64,000 nucleotides of DNA from Plantago ovata (Eukaryota > Streptophyta > Magnoliopsida > Lamiales > Plantaginaceae). The notes below the pieces were generated by a model. The model ran no database searches. It saw only the letters and a program-made list of their open reading frames with translations, and had not been told where the DNA came from. Shown here piece after piece: positions 12,222 through 25,398 of this stretch. A program made the translations under genes and the position numbers. Positions within the stretch are counted from its first letter, which is position 1; the number at the start of each line of letters is the position of its first letter. The stretch spans positions 102,812,855-102,876,854 of the forward strand of contig CM051458.1 in NCBI GenBank assembly GCA_028274465.1, in the 5' to 3' direction.

Positions 12222-15200
12222 GGTATCTTCTGTTGAACCTTTATCAAGTCTTTTGTTGCCAGAACTGCATATAAAATGCAGAAACTGTGAAATTGTGATA
12301 TTAGAAATACCTAAAGAGAAGGTAATCGGAATGGAAGGGAAAGTATCGAGCTCAAGTACCACATGTTTGATAGAAAAGACGAGCTGCACGAGTTTTGTCC
12401 ATTCCAGAAGCTAAGTTAAGAACAGATTCTACTTGTACTTCTCCAGGTGTCTCAAATTGAGCCTTTAGGTGCCTGTACCAACGAGGTTAAATATGAATCA
12501 GATGCCATTCAACTCATTATGCATTCAATCAATCATGGATACTACTAGAGCTAGAAGAAAAGAGAGATTACTTTCTCATGGCATCAGTTATGGGGTCGAG
12601 TGGCAGCTCACTATTTGTCTGAAGATTTTGAGTTTGTGTTGGTCCAGTTTCTACCATAAGTTCTGCAAAATGAAGGAGATGACATTGAACAAACTTCCGG
12701 GCATTTCACTAAGAGGTGCAGTTCAGGTTGAAAGTTAGTCAAGTGTGGTTCACTTACCATCATTTGGTGTATCACGTCCCGATACTCTTGCTATCTTAAA
12801 GTTAAATTCCTGATTCTCCCATGAAGGCTCCTCTGTCACCGGTTGAAGACCAGTTGGAGGACTGATATTAGAGGCAGAGAATGGTCTTTTCCTGCTGGAC
12901 ATGATAATGCAAACACAAAACTTCATCAAAATATTCCATTCGTCATACTAGTTCAATTTCATACCAATGATCATGAAAGCTTCTCAGCGTAAACTAATGC
13001 ATGATAGGTACAAAAGTTACATTCAGTTGTCTGACCTTCCTAAGTTAACATTTGAATTCTGTGACGGGAAGCCATTTCCAGACCCGGAGCTGGGGATTGA
13101 CTTTATATCATCACCTACAGAAACATGGATTCAGGCACGCTTCAAAGAAAGAACTATAAGCTTGTGCATATCAGGCATACGGATAGAAACATACCAGAGT
13201 TTAACGGGGTGGCTATCAGATTGGATTTGGATGTGCCGACTCCATTGCCCTCTTTTACATTCAGTCCCTTGTTTCTAAGATTGTACCTAAGCTCCTCCAT
13301 TAATATTTCAGGTGGCCCATTATTGTTGTTCACCGCTGCTCGTTGTCTATCAGCGGACATTCTTGGGGACTGAGTTCCTGATCCCTTGTTATAATCTTCA
13401 AAAGGCTGCACCATTCAAGAATGAGATAGGAAAAAGAAAGACAGGATCATCTGACAGAAATTTTCAATATGTAATGGTGAATTACCTCTTGCATTGGCCC
13501 CATAAAATGCATTGCTTCTGGCCAAGATGACACTGATGGTTCTGGTGGCTTGGGAGCAGAAGATCGCCCTGAAGGAAACCAAACCAGCTTTGAAGTTTAC
13601 ATGGCTGTTCCGAAGTAAAATCATATCACAGATCAAAACACCTTACCAGAAGGAGAGTCGTGTGGAGGCTGGGTAAGCTTTAGCCAGTCCTGCAGAAGGT
13701 CTCTTGGATAGTGAATTTTCATGTCACTTGTAAATAACCTCTCTGAGAGTACAAAGGAAGGCAGTTCCAAGAGAGTGTCTTTCTTCAATATAGACAATGG
13801 ATTCTCAGACTGTTACATAACAACTTTATGTAAGATACTTGTCTAGTAGTTGACTTTGTTATTATTAGTATTAGTCACAGAACATGAAAGGTGGTGTAAG
13901 AAATGCATTTCAGCAAATGAGCCAGCTGAACATGCTTATATACCTTCTTTCGCTGTCTTTCTCTGTTCAGATCAGAGGGATCTCGGAGCCAAGTTTGATA
14001 TACATCTGCAGGGATGACAGTGTGATTGTAATCTATTGAAAGAGCTGCTCGCTTTGCTGGTCTGCGAGGAGTCCTTCTCTTGATTTGAACCTTGTTGAAA
14101 TATGAATTAGAGCAGAGTGAATAAAATTTCTCATCCAACATTAAATTTATTTAATACGTAGTAGTATGATGTTTGCACTGCATGACTGCACTACCTTATC
14201 AGCATCTTTACTTTCATTACTTTCATTAGACTGCTGATGGACTTTGTCTTCAGGATATTGTTCTTGGATTTCATCAGCTGCAGGTTTTAGACATTATTAA
14301 GGAACATTGAAAAAGCGTTCACATGCAGCAAGCAACCTAGAAAAATAAATTATGCTCATCATCTAAACTGCATAGATAACTAAGGACCCCTACATGTTAG
14401 ATAATTCGAAGAGGTTCTTTGTCCATACTACTACTAGTTGATTTTATTTCAGATCGGTTAAAATTTATGATAGAAAGAAGGAATAAAAGATAGATCCAAT
14501 CAAGGAGTATCATGTGTTAGTTCCTTCATTTCATACAAGTGGTGTAACTATCTTGCTCTCAAGTTTAACCACTTGACCAACATATGAGCCTATGTCACTT
14601 GACTAAGTATCTAATTTTGCTGACAGATGAAATGAAGTATCTTCACACTTTAATTATGCAGGATACATGTTATCGGGTAATTAACAAGAAGAATTCACTC
14701 GTACCCTTGTGGGGCTCCTCTGGAGGAGGTGGAGTTGATATCACAGTAGTTGGGATTTCGTGTTCAACTGGACTGAAATCTTCACAGCCTTCAATATCAA
14801 ACCTGTTTCAACATTCAGCATGAACGAAATAGAATGAATGATCGCTGAGGTAAGAATTACAGGCATTTAAACTTCTCACAGAGCTAGAGTTTCTGAATTC
14901 ACCTCTCAAAGCGATCAAATAGATTTGTATCTGCTTGGTATGCGTTAAAATTATCCAACAGTGTAATGTTAGCAGCATCGACTGTCAAAATAGAGATCGG
15001 ATGATTAGTTATATTTACAAAAAATAAAAGAATGGACATAAATGACACAAACAAGTATTATCCATCCACAGCAGGTGGAAAGTACAAAGTGAACTTGAGA
15101 GGAGGAAACCTTGATGGGGATCACGGTTGAGAACACCCTCTATATCATTTTGAATTAGATTGGGGTCATCCATACTATCGAGCCTCTGCACGCCAGAAAA

Positions 15201-17352
15201 TTGAGTATTGAGCGTATATCATCTTGATGAAGGCACACAGCAGATTTTATATACATTTGTGACTCTCAGTATTTTAGTATGAAGTTAAGCTGACACATGT
15301 GCTTCAAATAAATCTGCTTATCACTGTGTGATAAGTATCTATAGTTCTATAATCCTAGACAGTTGTACAGAGTTACACTCTGAACTTCATTACTTACAGG
15401 TTTCAGGCAAGACACTACCATAGAAAAATTAATCTAACCATGTTCTAAGGAATACCATGGCCATGTAGGATTTCTTCTGAAAGCCCATTACAGTGGGAAG
15501 TGACTGTTCTGTCTCTTCCAGGTCCTCAACACGGCTCTTTGGTAATGTAACAGCCTCATATCTACAACAGTATAAAAGATAGTTAAAGGCAAACAAGAGT
15601 GGAAACAAAGGGGCTTCAGTTCCAGAGAAGTGTGCTGTATGTGTGATAAAACAAATGCTGCTGCATCTACGCACTACAGTCTACAGGTATATGAATTTTA
15701 AGGTACATGCAACACAAAGTGCCCAACTATAATATCTATCCCAAATCCTCATACTCATAGTTTATACAAAGCATTGTTATTAATCACATGTAGGATAATC
15801 ATGTATACTAACTTAGCTTGGGCTTTGTTCTTTGGAAGTCTTAATGGATCTGATGGAGCTGCTTTAATTTTCCAAGCTTCATTTAGTTCCACCTGACAAA
15901 ACACAGGCAGATAATTATATTCACCCGAATATATCAACTATGACTACCATATTCTCAACATGGGTATAAACAATGTTCAAGGCCTTACAAGCAGGCGGTT
16001 AACATCATCTGCAGGACAGAAGGAAAACGGAAAATGATCAGATATGCAGGAGTGAATTAATTTTCAGAATTTGTACATAAACTGGAGATGAAATGCTTAC
16101 CATAGAGGAGTTTTACTTTTCTTTCATAAACTATCACAACGCCACCTAACAAATAGTGAAGTTATATTTAGTACTCCAAATAAGTGCTAGAAGCAGAGAA
16201 GTGATCCAAATAACTGGATTATTACCCATAAGGATTCCCGAAAGTCTAAGAGCCATAGGAACTTTAGGATTCAAAAGCTCTTCACTGCAACAACGAGGAA
16301 AATGAGAGCAAAATCAACATGGATCCATATCGGTAACACAGTAGTATCGTACTAATAGGAAATTGAACAGAAAAATGCTTAACCAGATTTTGATGATGTT
16401 CAGCTTGTCTAGTTTCTTCCGGTTCATTTTCTCATGCATAGTTGCTGCCATCCTTCAACCACACACAGAAAAGCAAATATCAAAAGCACAAAAACATCAT
16501 GAGAAACAATTGATTTAAGCCAAAATTGTCCAAAATGGCACATCCAGTAAAAACACAAGCTAAAAGAACCCGGTAGTGCAAAGCCCAATATCACTATCAA
16601 TTCAAGCACAAAACCACAGTTCGAAATCAGCTTAGCAAAATCAAACCGAAAGTACTCATGATCAATTGAACAGAGAAACTCAAAGCCAGTAAAGTAAGAG
16701 AAAAAACGAGCTCAGTTGACACGATTCAGTCTAATAGCAACTCAAACACGAATCAAAATCACGAAACCACAGTTTTAAATCAGCTTGGCAAAACCGAACG
16801 GGAAGTACTCATGCAGATCTATTGAACAGTGAAACTCAATAGCCAGTAGAGCAAGAGCAAAACGAGCTCAGTTGATACGATTCAGTCCAAATAAAATCAA
16901 ACACGACTCAAAATCATGAAACAAGAGTTGGAAATCAACATAAAAAAATCAAAGTGAAATTACTCATGCAGATCGATTGAACAGAAAAACTCAATAACCA
17001 GTAAAACAAGCAACGAGAGCTCATGTCACCCGATTCAGTCTAAAAAACTCTCAAAACACGAATCAGAATCACTAAACCACAGTTTGAAACCAGCTTTGCA
17101 AAATCGAATGGAAAGCACTCATGCAGATCGATTGAACAGTGAAACTCGATAAGCAGTAGAGCAAAAGCAACCTGAGCTCATTTAACACGATTCAGTCTAA
17201 AAACAACTCAATCGCGAAACAAAATCACGATACTACGGATTGTAACTTGTTTGGACGGAGATGAAAGCTGATTAATCGGACAATCGGACGGAAACTTACC
17301 ATATTTGACCCAACGGCTCTTTACGAGCTAAGAGCTGGTGAGAATAGAACAT
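12182..17352 (-). CDS. REC8: Meiotic cohesin alpha-kleisin REC8 (SYN1/DIF1 type)
   Basis: Kleisin subunit closing the meiotic cohesin ring (SMC1/SMC3/SCC3). It holds sister chromatids and axes together until separase cuts it. Twenty exons, in order from the start: 17300-17352, 16384-16452, 16226-16284, 16101-16145, 15989-16008, 15813-15892, 15456-15561, 15110-15185, 14903-14981, 14705-14802, 14195-14277, 13944-14090, 13647-13809, 13486-13568, 13195-13405, 13036-13114, 12758-12894, 12572-12662, 12360-12472, 12182-12264. They sum to 1875 bp, exactly 624 codons plus stop. The N-terminal SMC3-binding domain begins MFYSHQLLARKEPLGQIW and runs through MALRLSGILMGGVVIVYERK, matching Arabidopsis SYN1 rather than the mitotic RAD21s. 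The middle is acidic and Ser/Pro-rich with a conserved DYNHTVIPADVYQTWL-like block. The C-terminal SMC1-binding winged helix ends KVQQKIPYGDILISRGAKM. Divergent from the gene at 18658. Intron 1 is repeat-expanded. Confidence 0.96.
16610..17232 (-). repeat. ~155-bp tandem repeat, 4 copies, in REC8 intron 1
   Basis: Four head-to-tail units start near 16610, 16766, 16921 and 17075. Each holds TACTCATGCAGATCGATTGA-like, GAACAGTGAAACTC, GAGCTCAGTTGACACGATTC-like and CACGAATCAAAATCAC segments. Identity falls from the outer to the third copy. Non-coding. Confidence 0.9.
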
Positions 17353-18657
17353 TACTTTTCAGATCCAAAAATGCAGAGAGATGAAATTATGATTTTGCAG
17401 TGAAAGGGATTTTCTCCCCGTTGGGGTGATTTTGTGTGTGTATGCTTGCAGCAGAAAGTACAGAAGAGAGAGAAAGAGAGTGAGAAGAGAGAGAGTGTGA
17501 AAAAGTGTGAGCTGGCACAGTCGACGTCTTGCAGTGTTGTGTGTGTTTTATGTAACAAACCAGTGCGCGCCAAGGAGGGGAAATTATCCGCTGTGACGTG
17601 AGAGAATCTGGAAGAATGTTCTTGCAGTTTCTTGCTTGAAGTACAAAATAGATCATACAACAATTTGAATTATGAACTATGAATGTATGATGTTTATAAT
17701 TAAATTTCGGAAACATGAAAAAGTTTATAAAAGTATTCTATAGATCACGTTTAGGAAACTTGAGAAATAGATTACGGTGTAACAATGCTCAAAGATATTG
17801 TTTTAATGAACTGACGTGGATACTTGTAGTTTGGATGATCAGTACAATAGATTATCTTCATCTTTATAAGACGGTAATAAAATTAACGATAATACCAACA
17901 ATACTACAAACGGTGCCTTATTTTTGTGAGGTTGGATTTATTATGGGAATTTGCAAGTATAATGTAAATCCTTCCATAGTGATCCGTTATGGATGTCATC
18001 CTTGAAATTACCAAGAGTTGACATGAGTAATTACCATGTGTCTAATATGTTATCCTCGAGGGTGACATGTTATTCGTAGATAGAGTACTTGCGTTACCAC
18101 TGCTCGTTCTAACCACAATATTTTCATAATTACTTTAGCTATTTTCTAGAAAAAAAAATATTTTCAGTCACTCTTCGAAATTTGGAAATGCAAGATTGAG
18201 GCTTCGATCATTGCCAACAAGCTTTCTAGAAAAAAAAAAAAGGCAATTGATAATCTATACTCTCAATCATTTTGTTAATCAGACATTTATTGTTTTTCCA
18301 CTTGTAAGATCTTGGTGCATTTTTTGGTACACTCCTGTTTCAATATTTTTCCTATTAATAGAGAGAGAGAAAAAAAAAAGTGAAAATAAACACTTTAATA
18401 TTTAATCCTATTCATGAAAAATTAGGAAATGAATTCATAAAATCATAATTAAAAATAACTAAAAGTTTAACTTGTCAAAAGATATTTTATTTTGTCTTTT
18501 GAGTTGATGATGATGATATGGCGTGTGTTGAACCATCCATTTTGCAGGACCCTTTTTCCACTCGACCCATTTCACTTCCATCTCTGTGCTGCTGCTGTTG
18601 TAAATGGTCGGCTCTTAGTTCTTCAATTCCCAGAAATCAACTCTCCCCCGTTAATAA
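17353..18657. promoter_or_regulatory. Divergent promoter region, REC8 (-) and the 18658 gene (+)
   Basis: 1.3 kb between two start codons pointing apart. A GA-rich tract at about 17462-17500 lies in the presumed REC8 5' UTR; such GA/CT leaders are common in plant transcripts. 17720-18480 is AT-rich with no gene or element recognised. No TATA box can be assigned with confidence. Confidence 0.5.
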
Positions 18658-21254
18658 ATGGCTGTTTCACTGAACTCAGTCGTCACCTTCAATCCCTCTG
18701 TAAGTCATAAACCCTCCCATCTCATTTTCCAATTCTAATTTGTGCGACTTCAGTTTTAGTGTAAATTGGCATCTCTACTCACTGTTTGTTTCCTTTCTCG
18801 AGTTTAAGTTCATGTGCTGCTGCTTGATTTGTTGTTAAAGATTATGTGCATATTATTCTTCTAGTTGCTATTTTTGCCCAGATTCAATATCTTTCACAGT
18901 TAAGGTTATTATTATTTTGGGCAAGATTCATTAGAACTTATAAGCAATGAAAATAACTGTTAGATTCGTAATATAGACAAATTATCCTCCATGAGGTGGT
19001 GTAGGTTAGGTCAATCAACAGTTTAAGGTGGTGTTTACCAAATTGGTTCATGAGTGTGTTATAATGGGATGATATATAGTAACACTTAAGCAAATTAAGA
19101 AGTGCCGGAACGATGACAAGGCGACACTGGGAAGAGCCCAAATAAGTAAATGGTAACCATATATATTCAGTGATTCACACACAACTTGTCCTCGGTATAT
19201 GTAGGTGAGAGTTACAGGACGTGGTGAAAACATGTTCTGTTGTTGAGGTGTAAAGGGAGGAGGTTCTTCAAGCTAGCTATTATCCCCAGTGTGGGGTTGC
19301 GACTTGCATGTAGTAAATGATGCTTGCTCTCTTATTCTTCGAACTTGTTTTGAGATTAGTACTCTAGTTTGAATAGGCTAGATCAGCATTTCGCCTTTTC
19401 ATATCGTCTTATAGGAATAGCTCTTATTATGACTCCTGATCAGTTCCCAAAACAGGAGTGTTCGGCTTGTGCTTGACTTCGTATAGAGGTTTCTAGCATC
19501 GGTTAATGCTAGGCTAGTAGTATATGAGAGGCTATCCTACTGTCAAAGGCTAATTGAAAGGAGTCCATGTGGATTGAGGACTTGAGGTGTGAGTTGCATA
19601 TGGTTTAGAAATAGGAAGAAAGAACATCATGTTCTTTTTAACCATCCCAAAAGGGGAAGAGAAGACAAGAATACCTTGCTCCCAGAGGTAGTAGCAGAAG
19701 GCCTTCATTCACTGGGTCTTCTAAACGTTCAAAACTATGAGGATGTTTGTTGCCAACTTCTAAACCACACAATGCATGAGACTGTGCTTTGTAGCGTCCT
19801 GCAGTAAATGTATGTCAGGGATAGAACTGGTTTTGGTCCTTGGGTTTGTGAAGAATAATAACGATGGTTTATCCGTTTATGTATGGTCATATAATGCCTC
19901 AGTAAACCACTGGGTGAACAGTGTCTTAGAGTAAATTCGCCAGATAATTAATTTTATGCAAAAGTAGAGGCTTCTATTACACCATACAAGGCATACAAGG
20001 CATTCAATATGTGGTGTGGCTTGGTATCATATGTGCATGCAAGATAGAGAAGTTTTCCAACTGTTATTTTCCTTTTCTTGCACCATATCTTTAGTAAAGA
20101 TCAGATTTATTTCAGCTCTGATGCTTTTTTTTTTTTTACCTTACTTTTGATAACTTTGTACATAACTTACATACCTTACTTTTGATAACTTTGTACATAA
20201 CTTACATTTATCTAGTGAAAGGAAGATCTCCGTTCTGCTCAGGCCATACATCTATGTCCGTACTAGATTTTCCTTGCTACATGTCAAATGGTATCTTATT
20301 AGAATGGGACAACAATAGATCAATTGTGTATGCTGTATAGTTACACAGAAGCTCTCTTTTAGCATGCAACTGATTTCAACCCTGGGCTTTTTGTTCTTCC
20401 ACAATGGATCAATGTTTTATGTGTGTTGCTAGAGAATTTTTATACTATAAGTTTCTAGCTCTGCCTGCTCTGTAACGTCGCGATAAATCCTTAAACAAGC
20501 TTCATACCTCATGAAATTTCACATCTCCTTTTGCCGTGTGGAGTTGCAGGCTAATTACCAGGTGGTGAAGAGAAGCAATATTAAAGCAGTATCCTTGAAT
20601 TTTTCTTGTCTCACACCTCTCAGAGGAGAGGCCGGGTTACGACAATATACTGAAGGAAAAGGATCAAGACTCTTTCCTTTAGCGACTACTGGTGGTAATA
20701 TCATCACCGAAACAACTGATGAGGATTCTAAAACGATCCAAGAAAATGGGTCCTCGAATAATATGTCAACTGTAAATTCTTCAGCAGATGTCAATATTAG
20801 CAAAGAAGCTGCCGGAGCAAATTCTGTATCTCAAGTTTCTGAAATTTCCAATGCTTCAGCAGACCCAGCAAATCTGAACCAGGAACCATCCACACCTAAG
20901 TCAAACCCATCCGTGAAGCGAGCCCCTTTAACAGCAAGAGAGAGACTTCGGGCAGCCAGAGTACTCAACCGCTACACAGAGTCAAAGCCATCTAGTCCAG
21001 CACTTGGCAGCAAGTTACTAGAGGCGCTAAAAGAGACCGATAAAGGGAAAAAGCGACCTGGCCTTCCTGAAGCACCTACGAATATGTTGGATGACGGTAA
21101 AAGGGGACTTTCACCAGGGGGTTGGGATATAAGCCTCCCCGAGGGTATGGATGTCTATGTTATCGCGTTTTCATTTATTTTTATCAGCACAGTAATGTTT
21201 GCGACTACGTACATTGTGTGGAAAGTTGGTGCTATCCATTTCAATGAATTCTAA
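18658..21254 (+). CDS. Conserved plant protein with one C-terminal membrane span, probably plastid
   Basis: Function not known to me. Two exons, 18658-18699 (14 codons) and 20550-21254, splice GT-AG in frame to 248 residues. The N-terminus (MAVSLNSVVTFNPS, then lysine/serine-rich) is rich in hydroxylated residues and poor in acidic ones, as in a chloroplast transit peptide. Residues of about 60-130 are low-complexity Ser/Asn/Glu and look disordered. Then comes a basic conserved block, LTARERLRAARVLNRYTESK, and an LGSKLLEALKETDKGKKR stretch. One hydrophobic helix follows about 30 residues before the end, then the terminal KVGAIHFNEF. I recognise the tail as conserved in plant proteins of unknown function but cannot name a family. 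The tiny first exon is chosen because it gives an in-frame ATG and a sensible targeting peptide; an ATG at 20511 inside the intron is an alternative. Confidence 0.85.
20138..20207 (+). repeat. 35-bp perfect direct repeat (x2) in an intron
   Basis: The 35-bp unit beginning ACCTTACTTTTGATAACTTT occurs twice back to back with no mismatches, directly after a run of T residues. It is probably a recent slippage or unequal-exchange event in the intron of the 18658 gene. Confidence 0.95.
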
Positions 21255-24200
21255 GAGAGATGTATAGATGTTAGCCTACTGTTTCTTGGTGATCAACCTT
21301 CTATACAGAGATAAATCATCTTGTTATAGTAGCCTTTCTTTTCTCTGCAGTTACATTTTCAGCTTAACTTGGTGTTTAAACTTTAAAGTTACCAGCACTT
21401 CATTTTTATGTTATTTCAAGAGATAAATCGCATAAACTTGTGAAAATTCTTGTACGGAACTCGTCTACGAGTGAGTGTATAGACCGTGTGGTTAAAAATC
21501 AAACTTCACATTTTTAATTGATGTAGCTTATTTTGAACTACATCGTCCACAATTTATTCATAGACATGTTTCATGGGAGAATTTATCCGTAAACTTGTGT
21601 ACATGGTATTAAGCTACTAGAATACCTCAAATTTCCCAAAATAGAATTTTCAACCATTGACCACCCCTAATCCCTAATGGTCTCACGCACAACTTACTAT
21701 CCCCACTTATAGCAGTGGGTCCCACACATAGACCCTAATATTACCGTGAGGGGTGAGACCATGGGGCAAAAATTCAATCATGTGGGGTCTTCTTAGACCC
21801 CTTTTCACTGTGCATGTAGGTCTCGTTGCCTGTTAGAGTGAGAGAGGTGGTCTAAGAAGACCCTCTCGAACAAACCGACCATTAGGTGATCTTGGACCAA
21901 ACGGTTTTGAACCAAGTAAGATAAACTAACTACTATTGCTGAAAGCCTGGGTACTGCGAAACAGTATGCCCAGCGAATAGTATGGAATCCGAGAAAGGGG
22001 CGGCTGACCCAACTTAATTGTGGTACGATAGATTCCTTGTGGTACTATAACATTCTTGATAACCCACTTACTTCACTGAAAATAAAGCTGCATGAACAAA
22101 AATTCTAATCATGAATATTCATGATGAATAATACTAGTACTAACCAGTACATAATGCAGCTCGAGTAGTAATATCAGATCAAGTGTACACGTGTCAAGCT
22201 AGTAAGAACTTAATATTAACACCTGAAGAACCTCATCAAAGTCTAATTAAAAATATAGCCAATAATTGATCGTTTCATAAATTTCATAAAGATTTTATGT
22301 ATCCACTTCGTGGGTGTATGTAACAGTTGAATTGTTATGTGCATCTCAATATTCATCATAATACTATGCTATTCCACAAATTTGTGATAATTAGCAAACT
22401 AGACTAACACACAACATAGACAAATTTTTTTTTGGTTGGACGGAGGCCCCGCGCCCCCTAGCTCCGTCCCTGTGAAAGTCGATTTCCAATTTTCTGTTAG
22501 CTCATCAAGATGAAAAAGAATCCTGTTAAAACATTTCCGAATTCATATTAATGATTTATTTTCTGATACACTAAATGTAGAAACTATTTAAAAAATTTGG
22601 ATATATTTTGGAAGTCTTGTCGAGATATTCCATGGATAACCCAGAATTTTGTGGGCAGATCCACCATGGACCATTCTGCATGTTTAATGAGAGAAGTTGC
22701 GGCGGGAAGGAAAAATACTGAAGACCACCACTCAAATTGGATTGAAAATAATGTTGTGTCAATCTTTAAAACGCCATTTCTAATGGTGGTGGACCCTACA
22801 GCAAAGACTTATAATAGAGAAACCCATTTTGTTTTCTTGCGAAAGACAATCTTAGTAAGCCTGACCTGAAATCATTTGCAGAATAGTGCAACATGTCATT
22901 CGACTTTAAATGATTGATTCAAGAAAAGATATGATCTATGATTCTCTGTTCTCAACTAAACCAAAAGGGAACCCTATTGTTGAATCTGATAAGTTATGGA
23001 ATTAAATGGTATATTTGAAATCAGCGTTAAGCTAAACTTCGAGATCTAGATCTGTAATAATAGTGAGAGTCATAAGGTGATTAGTATGGAGTTGAAGTGG
23101 AGAAGGAAAGATGTGCAGAGTTCGATCTATGACATACACATAAGATGGTGCAAGGTAGTTATAAGGTATTCAATCTCTAAAATATAATTGTATGAATTTT
23201 AGACTAAATATTTTAATTGAAATGGAATAGTATTTATGTAAACATAGTTAAAATATAATTGTATGAATTTTAGACTAAATCATTGTGGAAGAAACCAAAA
23301 TGACCATGTATTCATTGTTATGGTCTAATAATTCTAGCAGCAGCAGGTAAACTTTTAAAATAGTACTGTAAATGAGAACATGCAAATATCAAATCATGTA
23401 TGTTTTGAATTATTCAAGTTCCAATTAAATGTTAAGTTTATTTGACGTACGGAAAATACACGCATCTCAGGTCTAGAATTGTACTTTGCATGCCAAAAGT
23501 TACCGTCCATTTATTGAAGTTTAAAGAAGGATATAGTTAAGTCTTTGAACCTGGTCCATCCCGGATAAAATATAGGATGTGGTTAATTATAAACGATGTG
23601 GTATATCTAACTTTACCACATCTAACTTTTAAAGTAGAACATGATTATCATAAAAGATTTTTTTTTAAAAACTGCAAATTGAAAAATATAAATAAATGAA
23701 ATGATGCAACAATCCAGTTCAAGACTGTACCGGAGTAATAAAAAAATAAAAATTAACTAGTGGAGCAAGTTAAAACTTAGAAGTATTCATTAGACCCAAA
23801 AGCTTCGCAAGACACTGTTGTGAGTTGTGAATTGTGATGAAATATCACAATCGAATTAATAGCAATGAGACTCATCACTGATCCTTTTAACTTTAGGCCG
23901 TATAATATGTCGTGGGACTATCCGGTCAATTATAAGGGTATAATAGTACCAATATTTCCTCCAAAAATGAAAAGGAAGTATAATAGTACCAACCTATGCT
24001 ATTGATTCATTACCTAGCTACCCTATATAGCTAGCTGTGGAAAATCCGTTTTGTTCATGTTCGATTATTGAATTTTGCAACATTCAACAGTGTAACTTGC
24101 TTACCTCCTGTCCGGAGGGGTGTGTCTCTGTTTTTTGGTTTTCTCATATTTGAATACTCATTTATTTTTCTAAATCGCTTACTATTTTTATTAATTTTTT

Positions 24201-25398
24201 TAGTTCGTTTTTAAATTTTTTATCTCATCCCTTTAGCGTGGATTTTAATATGAACCAAACACCACGCATATTATATAGTAACCGTTTAAAAAACCGTTCC
24301 AAATATTTGAATGAAACGGATGAGTATGGATGAGTATGCGAAAGATGAAAAGGCAGTAACAATTGCTATGAATAAGGAATAAGTTGTTAATGCGTTGTTA
24401 TTTGAATGAAATTTGATTAAATAATGAATAATGAGTGAAAATGTGTAAATATTGTGTGTTATGGAGATCACTATTTAGATGCTGTGGGGGGATATGAACA
24501 TACCAAAAATTGAAGATGCAGGTGTTTTAAATGAGATATACTCAAAATGAGAGAAGAAAAAAAAAGAAGATGATGAAATAGGATTGGAAACCAATTACAA
24601 CCTATGGCTCATGTGAAGGCACTGCAATAGAATTGATCTAGAATGTACGTAATGTGTCATGTTCTAGTTTTTCTGAAATGTCATACCTCTATATCCTTGT
24701 TTGTGTTGCAAGTACAACCTAGGAATTGATAAAACTGCAACATAAAAGACCGAGGTTTTGTTTCAATTTTCGAAACAGGGATGTTTTTCTTTATATATCA
24801 AGTATTTGCTGCATCTGTTTTTCACTGAGAAAGGGAGTGAAATTATATGGGTCTTTCATTTCATCTTCGCACTTCGCAGGCCATTTCCACCACCGACTTA
24901 TGCAATATTCTAAGTATATCGGACTGAAGTCACTAAACACATGAAAATGTATACCCTATGAAATAAAGATCGTATCCCCATGAGAATGACTTTAAGGACT
25001 AATGGAAAATGCACCCTGCCTAACATATATATATAGGGATCCTGTGAATAGAAAAGATATGGATCCCCAAATTATTTTATAAAAATTAATCAAACGATGT
25101 GACTGAAAGATAACGCCAAAAATAGTTGCCAAATTTCGATCTACCAATGAAAAGCTACAAGACATCATCACAAATGCGTGTCACAATCTACACTGGCGAT
25201 CACACAAAAATTAAACATCAACCCCAGTTCTCCTTACTAACACTAGTCACTATTCACTGTTCATTACACATACATACTTGCAACATTACACATACATACT
25301 TGCATTGCACCATTGAGTATTAGTACTGGTACTATAAAACACGAGCATTATCACACTATATTCCCTTGCCACTTTGAGTCAAGCGTTGTTTCTTCAAA
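21255..25398. other. 4.1 kb intergenic, AT-rich with degenerate element ends
   Basis: No gene supported. At 21650-21900 GTCTCAC/GAGACC and GGTCTAAGAAGACC-type inverted motifs suggest an old MITE. At 22440-22472 the minus strand reads CAGGGACGGAGCTAGGGGGC, a hAT-type terminus with no visible partner. A 31-bp segment is repeated at about 23178 and 23250 (AAAATATAATTGTATGAATT). At 25237-25305 a 24-bp CATTACACATACATACTTGC-type unit is doubled just upstream of the bHLH gene. Reading frames up to 90 residues here show no recognisable domain. Confidence 0.5.

Noticed and set aside
22597-22869. A 90-codon frame as a small gene
   Set aside because: No domain, no codon-use or splice support, and it sits in AT-rich intergenic DNA near a hAT end.
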